Shown: piece by piece, positions 42,346 through 54,214 of the stretch | Position numbering within the stretch: position 1 is the stretch's first letter | Layout of the letters: the number at the start of each line of letters is the position of its first letter | From: Chionoecetes opilio | Taxonomy: Eukaryota > Arthropoda > Malacostraca > Decapoda > Majidae | Direction: 5' to 3' | NCBI GenBank assembly: GCA_016584305.1 | Contig: JACEEZ010006356.1 | Span: 16,315 to 80,314 of the forward strand | Length of the DNA stretch: 64,000 bases | Made by a program: the position numbers and the translations under genes | The notes under the pieces: generated by a model | Told to the model about the DNA's origin: nothing | Seen by the model: the letters and a program-made list of their open reading frames with translations, nothing else | Databases searched by the model: none

Positions 42346-43807
42346 GGAAGTGGATTAATAATGCAGACACTCAGCATAAAAAAATATAGAAGACGTAACG
42401 ACGAAGTGGCAACTTCGGCACCGGAGGCGCAGTTGTAGTCCATTATATCCGAGTGGATAAATGTTTACACTTGGACCGGTAAATATGCAGTTTCATAGAC
42501 CACTGTATACCTGGACTGCTCACGGAATATCGGCCTGTCGCACAAGGGGCTGAAGTCGGAGGGCCGCTCGGATTCATATATATATATACGGATCTACGAA
42601 CTATATATATAATGATATACTGCAATCTTCGTAAATGTTTGTTCTATAATATTATCAAATAAAAAAACAGTAAAACACGGTAAAGAAATGCCATTACGAG
42701 ACTATGAAGAAATATGCATGAACTTAATATTCACTTCAACTCTTCGCCATTTAAAACTTTGCGAGTCAACTTTTATCATGAAGGGTATCAATAGAAGCGC
42801 AATTTTATTAGCTTTCCATTGCTATATTTCGTTATCTGATAAATTAATTAGAACCATGCATAAATTAGCGTTAACTAAATAAATAAAATCATCAATGGGG
42901 TGATTTTCCCGATTGATGATGTTATTTATTTAGTCAACGCTAATTTATACATGGTCTAATTAAATTTATAGAAAACAAATATAAAGTAAATAAAAAACAT
43001 CATCTTCGGGAAAATTCCCAATTGTGATTTTTATTTATTTATTTCCCCCAAATTTTAAATGCATGGTTCAAATTAATTTATCAGATAACAAAATTAGCAA
43101 AAAAAGTTGAAAAATTGCGCTTCTTTTGGAACCCCTTAAATTATAAATTTTAAATCCCCAAAGTTTTAAATGGCGAGATTTTAAAGTAAATATTAAGTTC
43201 AGGCATATTTTTTTAAATAGTCTGGGAAATGGCCTTTTTTTTGCTTTTTTTTCCGGGTTTTTTTTTTGGATAATATTATAAACCCAAACATTTCAAAGAT
43301 TACAGTTATCTTTATATTTTGAAAAACCAGTCAAATATGATAGCCCCCATAGACCACTATATCTTTTGTGGGCCCCCCGCAGCCCCCTATGAAACCCCGG
43401 GAAAATTCCCAAAACATTGTCGCTTGGAATTTCCCATTTATACAGGGGGTCTATTGGATTTAAAAATAAATACTCCCATCCCCTTTTTTTTTCCCCCCTT
43501 AGCCAACAAGTTTGGGGGGAATGGGGGAAATGGGGGTTTTAGGGGGGTAGGTGAATTTAGTCCTTTTCCAAAAAAACCAATCGAAATACATACTTTGGTG
43601 GACGAAACTTTTTGTTTCTGGTGATTTTTTCATGTGTATTAATTAATCTCAAAACCTTTTTTGAAACGCAAACCCTTAATTTTTTTTGGGGAAACAGGTT
43701 AGTACGCCCATGGCGGAGGGGAAACGAGGGGCGCACCCCCAAACCGTGTGGACCCACGCCGCGTGCTGTGCTACCCGTTTGTGGCCCCATGCCGCGTGCT
43801 GTGCCAC
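41709..43807. repeat. 2.1-kb segmental duplication, copy outside the Polinton
   Basis: Direct-repeat partner of 36118-38215. It is clean up to about 42950 and then shows dense homopolymer errors. Confidence 0.88.
42497..43455. mobile_element. Foldback element (copy within the outside duplicate)
   Basis: Same element and same left target sequence (GCAGTTT) as at 36902-37849. The left half is identical or nearly so. The right half after the palindrome centre is badly corrupted, so the exact right end is only approximate. Confidence 0.8.
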
Positions 43808-45595
43808 CCGCGTGGCCCCCACGCTGTTAGCTCCATAGGTGTCACAAACCCATCCCACTTACTTTGGGTAATGTGGAGGGTAGCCGACGGGGCTAAGAAA
43901 ATACTCAAGGGGGTTTTTTAATAATTTTTATTATTAAAAACAAAACAAAATATGCCTTGTGCAACACGATATAATAAAATGTTCAAATATCTTATCAATG
44001 CACAAAAATTTTTCCCACAACAAAATGTTTACGTATCACACACACTTTTAAAAGTCCCATCTATGAATGACCACCCGAAAAGTCTTTTCTTTCCCCTGAC
44101 GTCGTCGTGTCTGGTTCCTGCTAAACCCGTGGGGGTGAGGCAGGGCGTGCCTCTTCACCGTAAACAAAAAGGGGTGGCCCTCTCCAGTAAATGCTGTCCC
44201 CTGCCCGGGGTTTTGTTTTTTAGACCCCGGACACGGGCGTCGTCATGGGGGGTGACAAAGTCAAAATCTATAAAATAATTTTCATGATTAGGCCAAAAAA
44301 GGGGAAAGCATGAAATAAATATTGGGGGTAAAAAATTTTACTACCTAAAAAGGGCCAAAAAAGCAGCGTGGCTGTGGGCCCCCCCTGTGGACCCACGGGG
44401 CCCCGTGCTGTGTAAACCCCTTTTGGCCCCCCGCCGCTTGCTGTGCCACCTGCTTGGACCCCGCCGTGTGCTGTGCCCCCCGCTTTGGGCCCCCGCCGTG
44501 TGCTGTGCCACCCCCCTGTTTGGGCCCTGCCGGGGCTGTGGGCCCCCCCGCTTTGGGCCCCCGGCCCGGGGTGCTGTGGGCCCCCTGTGGCCCACGCCCT
44601 TTTGCTGTGCCCCCGCTGTGGGCCCCGCCGTGTGCTGTGCCACCCGCTGTTGGGCCCCCCCGCCGTTTCTTTTGCCACCCGCTTTTGGGCCCACCGGGGC
44701 CCTTTTGCTGTTTTCCCCCCGCTGTGGGGCCCATGCCGGGGGGTGCTGTGCCCCCTGCTGTGGACCCACGCCGTGTGCTGTTCCACCCCCCTGTGGACCC
44801 AAAGCCGTGTGCTTGCCACCCGCTGTGGACCCCCGCCGTTGCTGTGCCCCCGCTGTGGACCCATGCCGTGTGCTGTGCCCCCCCCGCTGTAGACCCCGCC
44901 GTGTGCTGTGCCACCCGCTGTTTAACCCCCGGCCCCGGGGCTGTGCCGCCCCCCTGTTGGGCCCCCCCGTGTGCTGTGCCACCCCCTTGGACCCCCGCCC
45001 CTGTGCTTTTGCCAAAACCCCCTGTGGACCCAAGGGCCCTTTTTCTGTGGGCCCCCCCCCTGTGGACCCATGCCGGGGGCTGTGGGAAACCCCCTGTGGA
45101 AACCCCCGGGCCCTTGCTGTGCCACCCGCCCGTGGACCCCCGCCGCGTGCGTGCCACCCCCCTGTGGACCCCCGCCGTTTGCTGTGGGCCCCCGCTGTGG
45201 ACCCCCGCCGCCCTTTCTGTGCCACCCGCTGTGGAAACCCCCCCGTGTGCTGTGCCACCCGCTGTGGACCCCCGCCGTGTGCTGTGCCACCCGCTGTGGG
45301 CCCACGCCGAGTGCTGTGCCACCCGCTGTGGACCCACGCCGTGTGCTGTGCCACCCGCTGTGGACCCACGCCGCTTGCTGTGCCACCCGCTGTGGACCCA
45401 CGCCGTGTGCTGTGCCACCCGCTGTGGACCCACGCCGTGTGCTGTGCCACCCACTGTGGACCCACGCCGTGTGCTGTGCCACCCGCTGTGGACCCACGCC
45501 GTGTGCTGTGGCACCCGCTGTGGACCCACGCCGGTTGCTGTGCCATCCGCTGTTGACCCACGCCGCTTGCTGTGCCACCCCGCCGTAAGACTAGT
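43735..45595. repeat. 32-bp minisatellite, about 55 units
   Basis: Unit TGGACCCACGCCGTGTGCTG followed by TGCCACCCGCTG (32 bp). It is regular from 45250 to 45590 and increasingly corrupted towards 43735. The unit has no stop in any frame on either strand and 32 is not a multiple of 3, so one frame cycles through all three readings. This explains the 200-430-codon open frames on both strands. Two to three units also occur at 38126-38213. Confidence 0.93.
43860..44340. other. Unassigned, poor-quality stretch inside the minisatellite span
   Basis: AT-rich, then GC-rich DNA that does not match the 32-bp unit and splits the array. No gene recognised. The homopolymer pattern suggests uncertain sequence. 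Confidence 0.3.
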
Positions 45596-46072
45596 TTTTT
45601 TATCGTTTTGATTTTTAGCTGTAACCACTAGTTATTAAACAAATTTAACCTAACCTAACCCATACCTGACCTAAACTGCTAGCGGCTGGCGCATAGTTAA
45701 ATTATATCAGGAAATTTATATCTCAGAAACGAGTGATTTTCGACGGAAAAGCAATACACCCGTGTCTTGTACGTATATGCAGAAGGCACCTCATATAACA
45801 CATAGGTGTCCTTCGTAGTGAGTGTGGTGTTTTTCTGAAATGACACAGTAAATTTAACTGCTTCATGGCCCCCTCATAAACCTCACTTCACCGAATCTAA
45901 ACTAAACCTAATCAAATCTGACCTAAACCTAACCAAACATGGCATTATAACCTAGTATTAAACCCTCCATGGGACACTAAACAAAAGATCAATGGAAATT
46001 TACCTGCATTGTAGTGATAAAACTTGAAAAAGTCGCAGTCGCAGACACTACACCCTCCATTGGCGACAGCTA
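45596..46072. other. Intergenic DNA with CTAACC-type patches
   Basis: Short CCTAACCTAACC and CTAAACCTAACC patches at 45645-45680 and 45895-45945. No gene. The expected second terminal repeat of the Tigger element was not found here. Confidence 0.35.
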
Positions 46073-48103
46073 CTATAAAACTAAGGTAAAATGGCTCACA
46101 CATGCACGCTTAGCACTCGTGCCAAGCAGGAACTTCTCCATGGTTTGCTGCCTCATTCGCTTCTTTACAGAGGCCCTGAAGAACTCGAAGGCCTTCTCAA
46201 GAATGTTTATGCCGTCAAACACGATAATCTTGCCAGGGTGGTAGGTCACGAGGCACTCCTGGACGTCTTCCCAGTTACGAAGCCACTGCTTGATCTTAGC
46301 CACGGGCACCTTGCTAGTTCGCTCCTCGCTTGCCTCTTCCTTGCTTGACGACTGCGCTTCCTCGGCGGCCTCCTCCTCCTACTGTTGCTTGAGGTGCAGG
46401 TCTTCTGTCGACAGCTCCTGCCCATGCTCCTCCACCAGCGCGTTGATGGTGTCGTCGCTCACCTGCAGGCCCAACCTGCATCCCAGCGACACAATACCAG
46501 GCACCACAGGCTCGTCAGGCTTCGCCTCAATGCCATCGAAGTCACCCGCCGGCAGTGCTGCAAGCCACAGCTTCTGCCATGCTGCGACAAGGGTGCGGAT
46601 GGTCACTTCATCCCATGCCTGCTTAATGAGGCAGATGGCTCTCGAGGACGTTAAATGGTTTCTTCCAGAAATCACGCAGTTTGATGTTTGTACAGTCGGT
46701 GACATTGAAGCACTTCCGGAAGAAAAACTTTGTGTACAGCTTCCTGAAATTTGCGATGACTTGCTGGTCATCGGCTGAAGCAGGCGTAGTGTTAGGGGGA
46801 GATACTTCACGGTGATGAAGTCAGAAGAGGCGTCAAGGTCGTGGTCTAGGTCAGGAGGGTGAGCGGGAGCGTTTGTTTAGCACGAGGAGGGCGCGGCAAG
46901 GCAGGTTGTTCTCCCGTAGATACTTCTTGACTGCAGGGGCGAACTCGCGGTCAATCCACTCCCTGAAGAGGTGGCGGGTGACCCAGGCCTTGTCGTTGAA
47001 CCGCCACATGACAGGGAGCATAGGAATGGAGATGTTCGTCCTGAATGCCCGGGGGAGCACTGAGTGATAGACGAGAAGCGGTTTGATTTTGCAGTCCCCC
47101 ATGGCGTTGGCGCACAGAGGCAGCGTCAGGCGGTCCCTCATGGGCTTGTGCCCGGCAGGCTCTTCTCCTGGGCCGTGATGTACGCCCTCCTGGGCATCTT
47201 CTTCCAAAACAGCCCAGTCTCGTATGCGTTGAAGACCTTGCGGTGCAGGAACCCCTCCTTGTCGACAAATTTCTTGAATTCGGAGACGCACTTTTCTGCA
47301 GCCTTGCTGTCGGAGCTCGCTGCCGTCCCCATGCGGCAGCACACTGTGAAGGCCGGCGCGCCGCCGAAAGTTGGTGAACCAGCCACGGCTCGCCTTGAAG
47401 TCTTCCACGCCTGTAGGAGTTGTTGTTGAAGTCATGGGGCGCCTGCTTTTCAGGTCGTGGAAGATTTTGATGGCCTTCTCCCAAATAATCTCTTCGGAGA
47501 TCCTATCGGCCCGCAGCTTCTCGTTAATCCACACCAGCAGCAGCTTTTCCACCTCTTCCAGCCGAGGTGGTCGATGGGACGGAGAACGCAGTGTGGTGCG
47601 TCCTTTGGCGGTGTCAACCTTCTTGATCTCCTCTTTCTGCTTAATTAGGGTGGAGTGGTTCAGACCGCAGAGCCTTGCCAACACGTCTACACGTGTGCCG
47701 CTCTCGAATTTCTCTATTATATCCTTCTTCTCCTCCAGCGTCAGGGGCGCCCTCTTCCTTTTCGGAGCCTTCTCCGAAGCAGCAGTCTGCTTCTTGGGAG
47801 GCATGGTGGCACGTAGGGCGCAGTTGAAGTAGTGGAAGGGCTTGTAGATGATGCGGACGGCGAACAAAGTGTTGACTGCGCGCGGGAGAATGATAGGTTG
47901 GGCACTGAATGCGGTCACGCATGTGCGCGGCATAGGTAGTTTGGCGGTTGGCGGGATAAACTCGCTCCGTTGCCTGGCGACCGTGACGTGGTGGTTGGAT
48001 GCCAAGTTAGCCGTCATAAACAATACAAAAAAATAGAATATTTTTTTGGTCGGATAGCGCTTTGGTCGTAAGTCAAATACGTTGTATGCTAAGTACCCCA
48101 CTG
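46073..48103 (-). pseudogene. Tigger/pogo transposase, degraded
   Basis: On the minus strand the 5' end is marked at 48103 by CAGTGGGGTACTTAGC next to TA (48104-48105). The protein starts MPPKKQTAASEKAPKRKR, followed by a CENP-B/psq-type helix-turn-helix (LTLEEKKDIIEKFESG, LARLCGLNHSTLIK), a CENP-B-type second domain and the DDE core. The core is in another frame (47386-47138: FVDKEGFLHRKVFNAYETGL), where the usual D of the DETG motif is Y. Later pieces (MWRFNDKAWVTRHLFREW, then LPCRALLVLN) lack the usual DNAPAH motif. The C-terminal part continues in two further frames (46810-46379, 46309-46073). It is dead, with at least three frame changes and lost catalytic residues. Confidence 0.88.
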
Positions 48104-48343
48104 TAGTGGGATCCTTGGAGCACTTGATGAAAGAAAGGACAGTGAGTAAGAAAGACGCTTAGGGATAGCATAATAGCTCCGACAGTAACATACGCAAGTG
48201 CGACCTGGACATGGAATATATGTCAGAGGTTTGAGATTCAAGCAGTTGAAATAAGATACTTTGAGAGGTGTCTGTGATGTGAGTCCGCATATTGTTGTTT
48301 CTTATGAGCTTTATCCAATTTTTCTTTCTATTATCCACTTATA
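48104..48343. other. Intergenic DNA
   Basis: AT-rich; nothing recognised apart from the TA flank of the Tigger element. Confidence 0.4.
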
Positions 48344-49233
48344 TAAGGACGTCACTCCGATTACGATACAACTTTTTTACATAATTGAGCTAGGATGCTC
48401 ATTTTTTTACTGAAAGTTGTGCACAAACTGCACATGATAGTAATTATACATATACAGTTTCATTAATTATATCAATTAATACATAAACTAAAAATTATTA
48501 AGTTGAATTTGTTCGCGATTTTAGTCAATTATTCATATCGCTACTAGTCACCACTATCTATTAGGATTTCTGCCTTGGTTATTTTTTTAATGAAAAATAT
48601 AGGGCATAGTGCCAAACTTGGACAGATTTTTTCTGGTGTAGGTTCATTGGTTATGCTTTGCTAAATGACCTTTTTTTTTTTTTTTTTTTCCACCCACGTA
48701 ATAACATACCTTTCAATATAAAATCAGATATTCAACTTACCAGACCTTTGACCAATCCAAAACTTTGAAACAAGTGTCAGCTTTCAAATAAAAAAACCTG
48801 ATGCAAATCAGAAAAGAATTGCCAGAGTAGTAAGAGTTTGAATGACATTATCTTAGGCAAAAACGAAACTCCGGAAACGGCCGTCAAAGTTGTATTATGT
48901 TTTTTATTTTATTGTTATTTCTTATTATTATGTTTTCCGAGGTAATTTTTTTGTTTTGTTTTTCTTCGGAGACAAAGAAATGTAGCAAAACCAAGAAAAA
49001 AAGGAAAAAATAGTATAAATGAGGTGCCCACGTGCTATTACGTCATATGTAAACAAATCATTGCCAGTCTACTTTTAATAATGAAAATATTTATTAAAAA
49101 TTGAAAAAAAGGTCAAATAACAGCAATCTTTTGGGACGGTAATGCCAACACACGAGGTCAATTTTTTCACAAGTTTTCGCAAATGTTCACTTATTTTTGT
49201 TTTTTACGACTCTAAAGCGGAGTGACGTCCTTA
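48344..49233. mobile_element. Possible MITE with 16-bp terminal inverted repeats
   Basis: TAAGGACGTCACTCCG at 48344-48359 and its exact reverse complement at 49218-49233 enclose 890 bp of AT-rich, non-coding DNA. Flanks (TATA left, AAAG right) do not give a clean target duplication, so the superfamily is open. Confidence 0.55.
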
Positions 49234-51077
49234 AAAGTTGATAGACTTGTAAAGAAGTAGTTCGTCCTTGTTGCAACACAATATGGAGGAACACAACAGT
49301 TTGCATGAGGGATATTTAAGGACACAGTGTTCTTCACTGTAGTGCCCGCCCACTCAGCCTCATGACCCCGACTTATCCCCACAATGCACAGCAGGAAACA
49401 AACTGTGACGTAGTTATGGGATGGGTCCATTGTAATAATGATAAAATTTTTTAGAAATGGCAGAAGTGTTCTAATGACTGACATTGTTCGGGACGCTATG
49501 TAATTTGTCCTCAAGTTAGTAAAATAAGATTTAGGGAATAAGCTAGGGAATGCAAAGAGGTAAATGAAAATGTGCACCTAACTATAGTCTATATTCATAC
49601 ATATAGTCTAGTAGCAGCTCCTGTATAACCTTCAGTGAACCCGGAAATGTTGTTTCCACCAAAGTATTTTGATGGAAATGTGATCTTTGATGTTTGGAGA
49701 CACACGGACAATTTTTTTAAACATGGACTTAGGCTAACCTAAGACTAACCAAGGCTCTAGACAGACATTTTAGTTTATAAATCTTTTTCCGGGGGGATTA
49801 GTCTTAAGTTGGTCGAAGACTATCGAGCATCGTATTGGAATTGTTAGACACCCACGACCCTGTCCAACACTAAAGTCTAATGATATTTAGGAATACTATG
49901 AAAATGTCAATGATAAGAAAATTTAAAGATATTGCCAATATTATGTTTGGCAAAATATAAATGTTATACATACATCTACTGCAGATTATGAAGCTCTGAA
50001 TATTTTTTTAGAAGATAGCATTTAGCGCCCTATGAAATCTAGTTTGTTTACCTCTCCTCGCCCGCCGAATCCAAGCTACCAGAAACTTAAGTGCATCACT
50101 TATACGACTATACATCAGCACTTGCATTTAATGGGAACAGAGGAGACATATATTCTTGTTATGGTCATAGTCTAGTCTAATCTACGCTGACAGCGGTTCC
50201 TTACAACTCCCTCTTGGGGGAGGCCACGGCAGAATATCCATTTCCACACATCTATCCACTTCATTCTCACATCTACTGTCCTCTCACTCTTGCATGATCT
50301 CTCTCTCTCTCTCTCTTTCCATCACTATCCTCCCATTTAACAGGGGTTCATCCTTTCACACTCCCAACATCTATCAGTTTATGATACTCTCGTCTACCGT
50401 ATCTCTCGTCCCCGTCGGCGATAGTTCCAGCTTTTTGCATCAGGTTTTTTCTTCCATTTGATAGTTTTTTAGTTCCTTTAAGTGATTTGAGGCCTCATTA
50501 GTTGTGCAAATAAATAATAACTATAACATGACCATGACAATCTTGACTCCCGATAGTGGGGAGAGCTATGTAGATCACGGAAAATGTGGGTAAAAAAGTG
50601 AATAAATGAAGAAAATAGGTGAATAGACCCTAATCTAAACAAGTGAATAAGTGAAAAATAGGTGAATATAACCTTACCTAGCCGCACGTACATAATTGGC
50701 TTTAAAAAATTCATTTTACAAAAATTTAAACATGCAGGCATACAGTTTATAATGCCACACATCCACTGGGTAGAGTAAGATTGGCCGCTAAAGAAGCGGC
50801 AATAAAAATAATATATACCAGAAAATGTATTAATTACCGCTATAAGCAAGAGCTAAATTAATTATAAACACATAAAAACTAAATAGAAAATATAAATATA
50901 TGTAAAATATATGTCTTCGAAAAACAACAACCGAGAAAGCTCTCGCCAAAAGTAGAACACTCACCGACATGGAAATTTCCGGCGAGTTCTACTTGTAATT
51001 ATGAAAAGGAAGAATAATGGTTATTTCATTATCTGACACTACATTTTTCGCTCATCCCAAAACACTAAAACTCCAGC
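49234..51077. other. Intergenic, AT-rich DNA
   Basis: No recognised gene; open frames are short and unlike any family. A short CT microsatellite lies at 50299-50318. Confidence 0.4.
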
Positions 51078-51362
51078 TTAAGGGGACGGCCCACCCTGAA
51101 TATATTGAAAATTCATGAAAAATACAAACAATCTGTTAAAGTCATATAATGGTAGCTGTGGCCTTGGGCAACACACTGGTAGATAGTTTTTCCAAAATAA
51201 TGATATTTAAAGGGATTTCAACCTCCCGCTCCCCCCCCTCCCCCCCCGCACCATGCGAGCGCCACGCCTCGTTTGTTTGCATCAGTTGTGACGAAAAAAT
51301 ATCAATTATAATGCTATTTGTGAGTTTCCTGATGCATTTCAGTGATTACTTATACGTCTGGC

Positions 51363-52821
51363 CATAGACCACTGTATACCTGGACTGTTCACGCGACAAT
51401 GTTTTGAATTGCGGGGCTGCATAGGGGCCCGCGGGGCGCCCGACAAAGAGATATAGTGGTCTATGGACTATCATATAGACTGGTTTATCAGTATATATGG
51501 TATACTGTAATCTTCGTAAATGTTTGTTCTATAATATTATCAAATAAAAAACAGTAAAACACGGTAAAGAAATGCCATTACGAGACTATGAAGAAATATG
51601 CATGAACTTAATATTCACTTCAACTCTTCGCCATTTAAAACTTTGCGAGTCATCTTCTATCATGAAGGGTATCAATAGAAGCGCAATTTTATTAGCTTTC
51701 CATTGCTACATTTCGTTATCTGATAAATTAATTAGAACCATGCATAAATTAACGTTAACTAAATAAATAAAATCCTCAATCGGGTAATTTACCCGATTGA
51801 TGAGGCTATTTATTTAGTCAACACTAATTTATACATGGTACTAATTCATTTATCAGAAAACGAAATATATAAGTAAATAAATAACATCATCAATCGGGAA
51901 AATTACCCGATTGATGATTTTATTTATTTATTTAACGCTAATTTATGCATGGTTCTAATTAATGTATCAGATAACGAGATATATCAATGAAAAGCTAATA
52001 AAATTGCGCTTCTATTGATACCCTTCATGATAAAAGTTGACTCGCAAAGTCTTAAATGGCGAAGAGTTAAGTGAATATTAAGTTCATGCATATTTCTTCA
52101 TAGTCTCGTAATGGCATTTCTTTACCGTGTTTTACTGTTTTTTATTTGATAATATTATAGAACAAACATTTACGAAGATTACAGTATATCATATACAGGA
52201 GAACCTCGTTTATCCGGCACCCTCGGGGGGGGGAGCGCATGCCGGATAACTCATTTTGCCGTTGTTTTGAGAGTTACTCTTATGGAATCGCCCACAAAAT
52301 CCCCTTTTTTTTTTTTTTTTTTTTATTTTTTTTTATACATCAAAGGAACTGGCCAAGGGCACAAAAAAAATGGGTAACACAAAGCCCGCTTAGTTGCCAG
52401 TCCCTATAAAGAAGACAGTAAGAGAATAAAATAAAAAAGAGGGGTGAGCCAATTTAGTTCGGGAGGTGTCTTGTTACTCTTCTCTTGAAAAGATGTAAGT
52501 CATAGGAAAGTGGATAAATAGAAACAGGAAGAGAGTTCCAGAGTTTACCAGTGAAAGGGATGAAAGGGTTGCCAACCCTGCGTACCCCGCCAAATTTGAA
52601 CTAAATTTCTGCCGATTTTCTCAGTTTTTGAAATAATTATACCTAATTAATGCCTGGGTTATCCTGCTGAGTGCCCCTTTCTACCCCACACTCCTCGTCA
52701 GGATGGACAAGCCAGTCCTCGTGTTGCACGCCAGCAGCACGAACACTCTCCTCTCTTTTTTCACAGGATCTCTCTGACGAGCTCAAGCTAGCCCGTGGTC
52801 CTCCCTGCTGGAGGCCCGGAG

Positions 52822-52856
<35 letters not shown>

Positions 52857-53050
52857 CCTGGGTCGATTAGTGCCGTTGTTTTGAGGCTGCCGTTGTTTTA
52901 AATGCCGGTTAAATGAGGTTCTCCTGTATACTGATAAACCAGTCTATATGATCCGTATATATATATATGAATCCGAGCGGCCCTCAGACTTCGGGCCCTT
53001 GCGCGACAGGCCGATATTCCGTGCGCAGTCCAGGTATACAGTGGTCTATG
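51363..53050. mobile_element. Foldback element with 7-bp target duplication (copy 2)
   Basis: Same ends as the element at 36902-37849, flanked by GTCTGGC on both sides (51356-51362 and 53051-53057). It contains a pogo-type insertion (52196-52926); without it, its length is 955 bp, close to the 948 bp of copy 1. Confidence 0.92.
52194..52928. mobile_element. pogo/Tigger-like MITE nested in the foldback element
   Basis: Element 52196-52926 with inverted ends CAGGAGAACCTCGTTTA / TAAATGAGGTTCTCCTG and TA on both sides (52194-52195, 52927-52928). The uninterrupted foldback copy shows a single TA at this point. Contains a T-rich tract (52302-52334) and an A tract (52821-52853) that may bound a further retroposed insertion. 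Confidence 0.88.
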
Positions 53051-53998
53051 GTCTGGCAATGCGTGCGAGAATGTAAAGCAGTTACCGGGAGCGCATCAGA
53101 GCTCAGTGGCTTTGTTGCCGCTGATAAGGAATGGTACTGTCGCAGTACCTTGGGTTAGAGGTTCCCAGCCTCATAATAACATCCTTATTGAGTAATGAAC
53201 CCGTTAACACACCCAAAAGCACAGAAAAAAGAAAAAGAAGTGCATCTGAGTAACAGGATACCAACCTGGTATGTTCTGAAAAGTGCTACTACCTGGCGAC
53301 AATGAAACCCTTACCTTGTGTGACTAATATCCTGCCCTGCAGGAGGGAACCAGGTGTGTCTGAGTTCATAATATTCATAACATTCATAATAATCTCAGAA
53401 ATTAAATGAAACCTATTTCCAAGACCCTTATAGGGTTTACTGACGTAACACTTAGTCAAACTCAAAAAATATGTTTACGGCTGGTTTTTGAAATATGTAA
53501 GTTATTCTAATACAATTTCTTTCACCTTGATCAGTTTTTATCTGATATCTACATATGAGGTATCAGTGGATAGCTGGATAGAAAACGAAGAAAAGTATGT
53601 TGAACTTTTTTGTTTATGCCAATTACAAACATGGCACTAGTGTTTCAAACATAAATTTTGGGGACATATATCAATATTTTAAGATTTTTTTTCTTTCTCA
53701 GTGATAAATAAAGATAGAGAAAAACCACAACATGGAATTGTTCTTTATAAGTAGAAGAGTTAATGGTTAGAAAATAAAAGAAATGCATGAATAATCCTAA
53801 GAGTTGAAAGCAATTTAAATCAGCCGAATTTTCCTCTTTTTTCACATTTTTATTATTTGTCTAAAAACTATTGGCCAGATCTAAATGACACTTGTGTTTT
53901 AAACTCTCTACTTAGCCCTAAATATATAATTAAATTTGCAGCAAGATCCATCAGTAAACAAGATTTAGGGTGGGCTGTCCCCTTAATACAATACATGA

Positions 53999-54214
53999 AC
54001 ATTCGTAACGTAACCTGACCAAACCTGGACATTGGTTACTAACCTAACCTAACTTCTTAAGCTATTGCTGGTACTTAATCCCTTGCATTCAAAAACACGG
54101 ATACAAGCTGATGAACTATGTATTTTGGGTACTGTAATTTTAAATCAAGAACTGGAACAGTCGCCAAAAATTGGGGAGAATAGCGATCGGGGAGAGTTCC
54201 AAGTACCACATCTC
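53999..54214. repeat. Dispersed repeat copy, partner at 6780-7012
   Basis: Shares the CCTGGACATTGG, GCTATTGCTGG and GGGGAGAGTTCCAAGTACC landmarks with 6780-7012 in the same order. Confidence 0.45.

Larger units (their letters stand above)
51078..53986. mobile_element. piggyBac-like non-autonomous element with TTAA duplication
   Basis: Element 51082-53982 with inverted ends GGGGACGGCCCACCCT / AGGGTGGGCTGTCCCC, flanked by TTAA at 51078-51081 and 53983-53986. TTAA target duplication is the known piggyBac signature. It carries no transposase. It has been split by a foldback element (51363-53050). Without nested insertions it would be about 1.2 kb. Confidence 0.8.

Noticed and set aside
44341..45628. 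Long Gly/His-rich and Cys/Pro-rich proteins (200-427 codons) on both strands
   Set aside because: They are readings of the 32-bp minisatellite, which has no stop in any frame.
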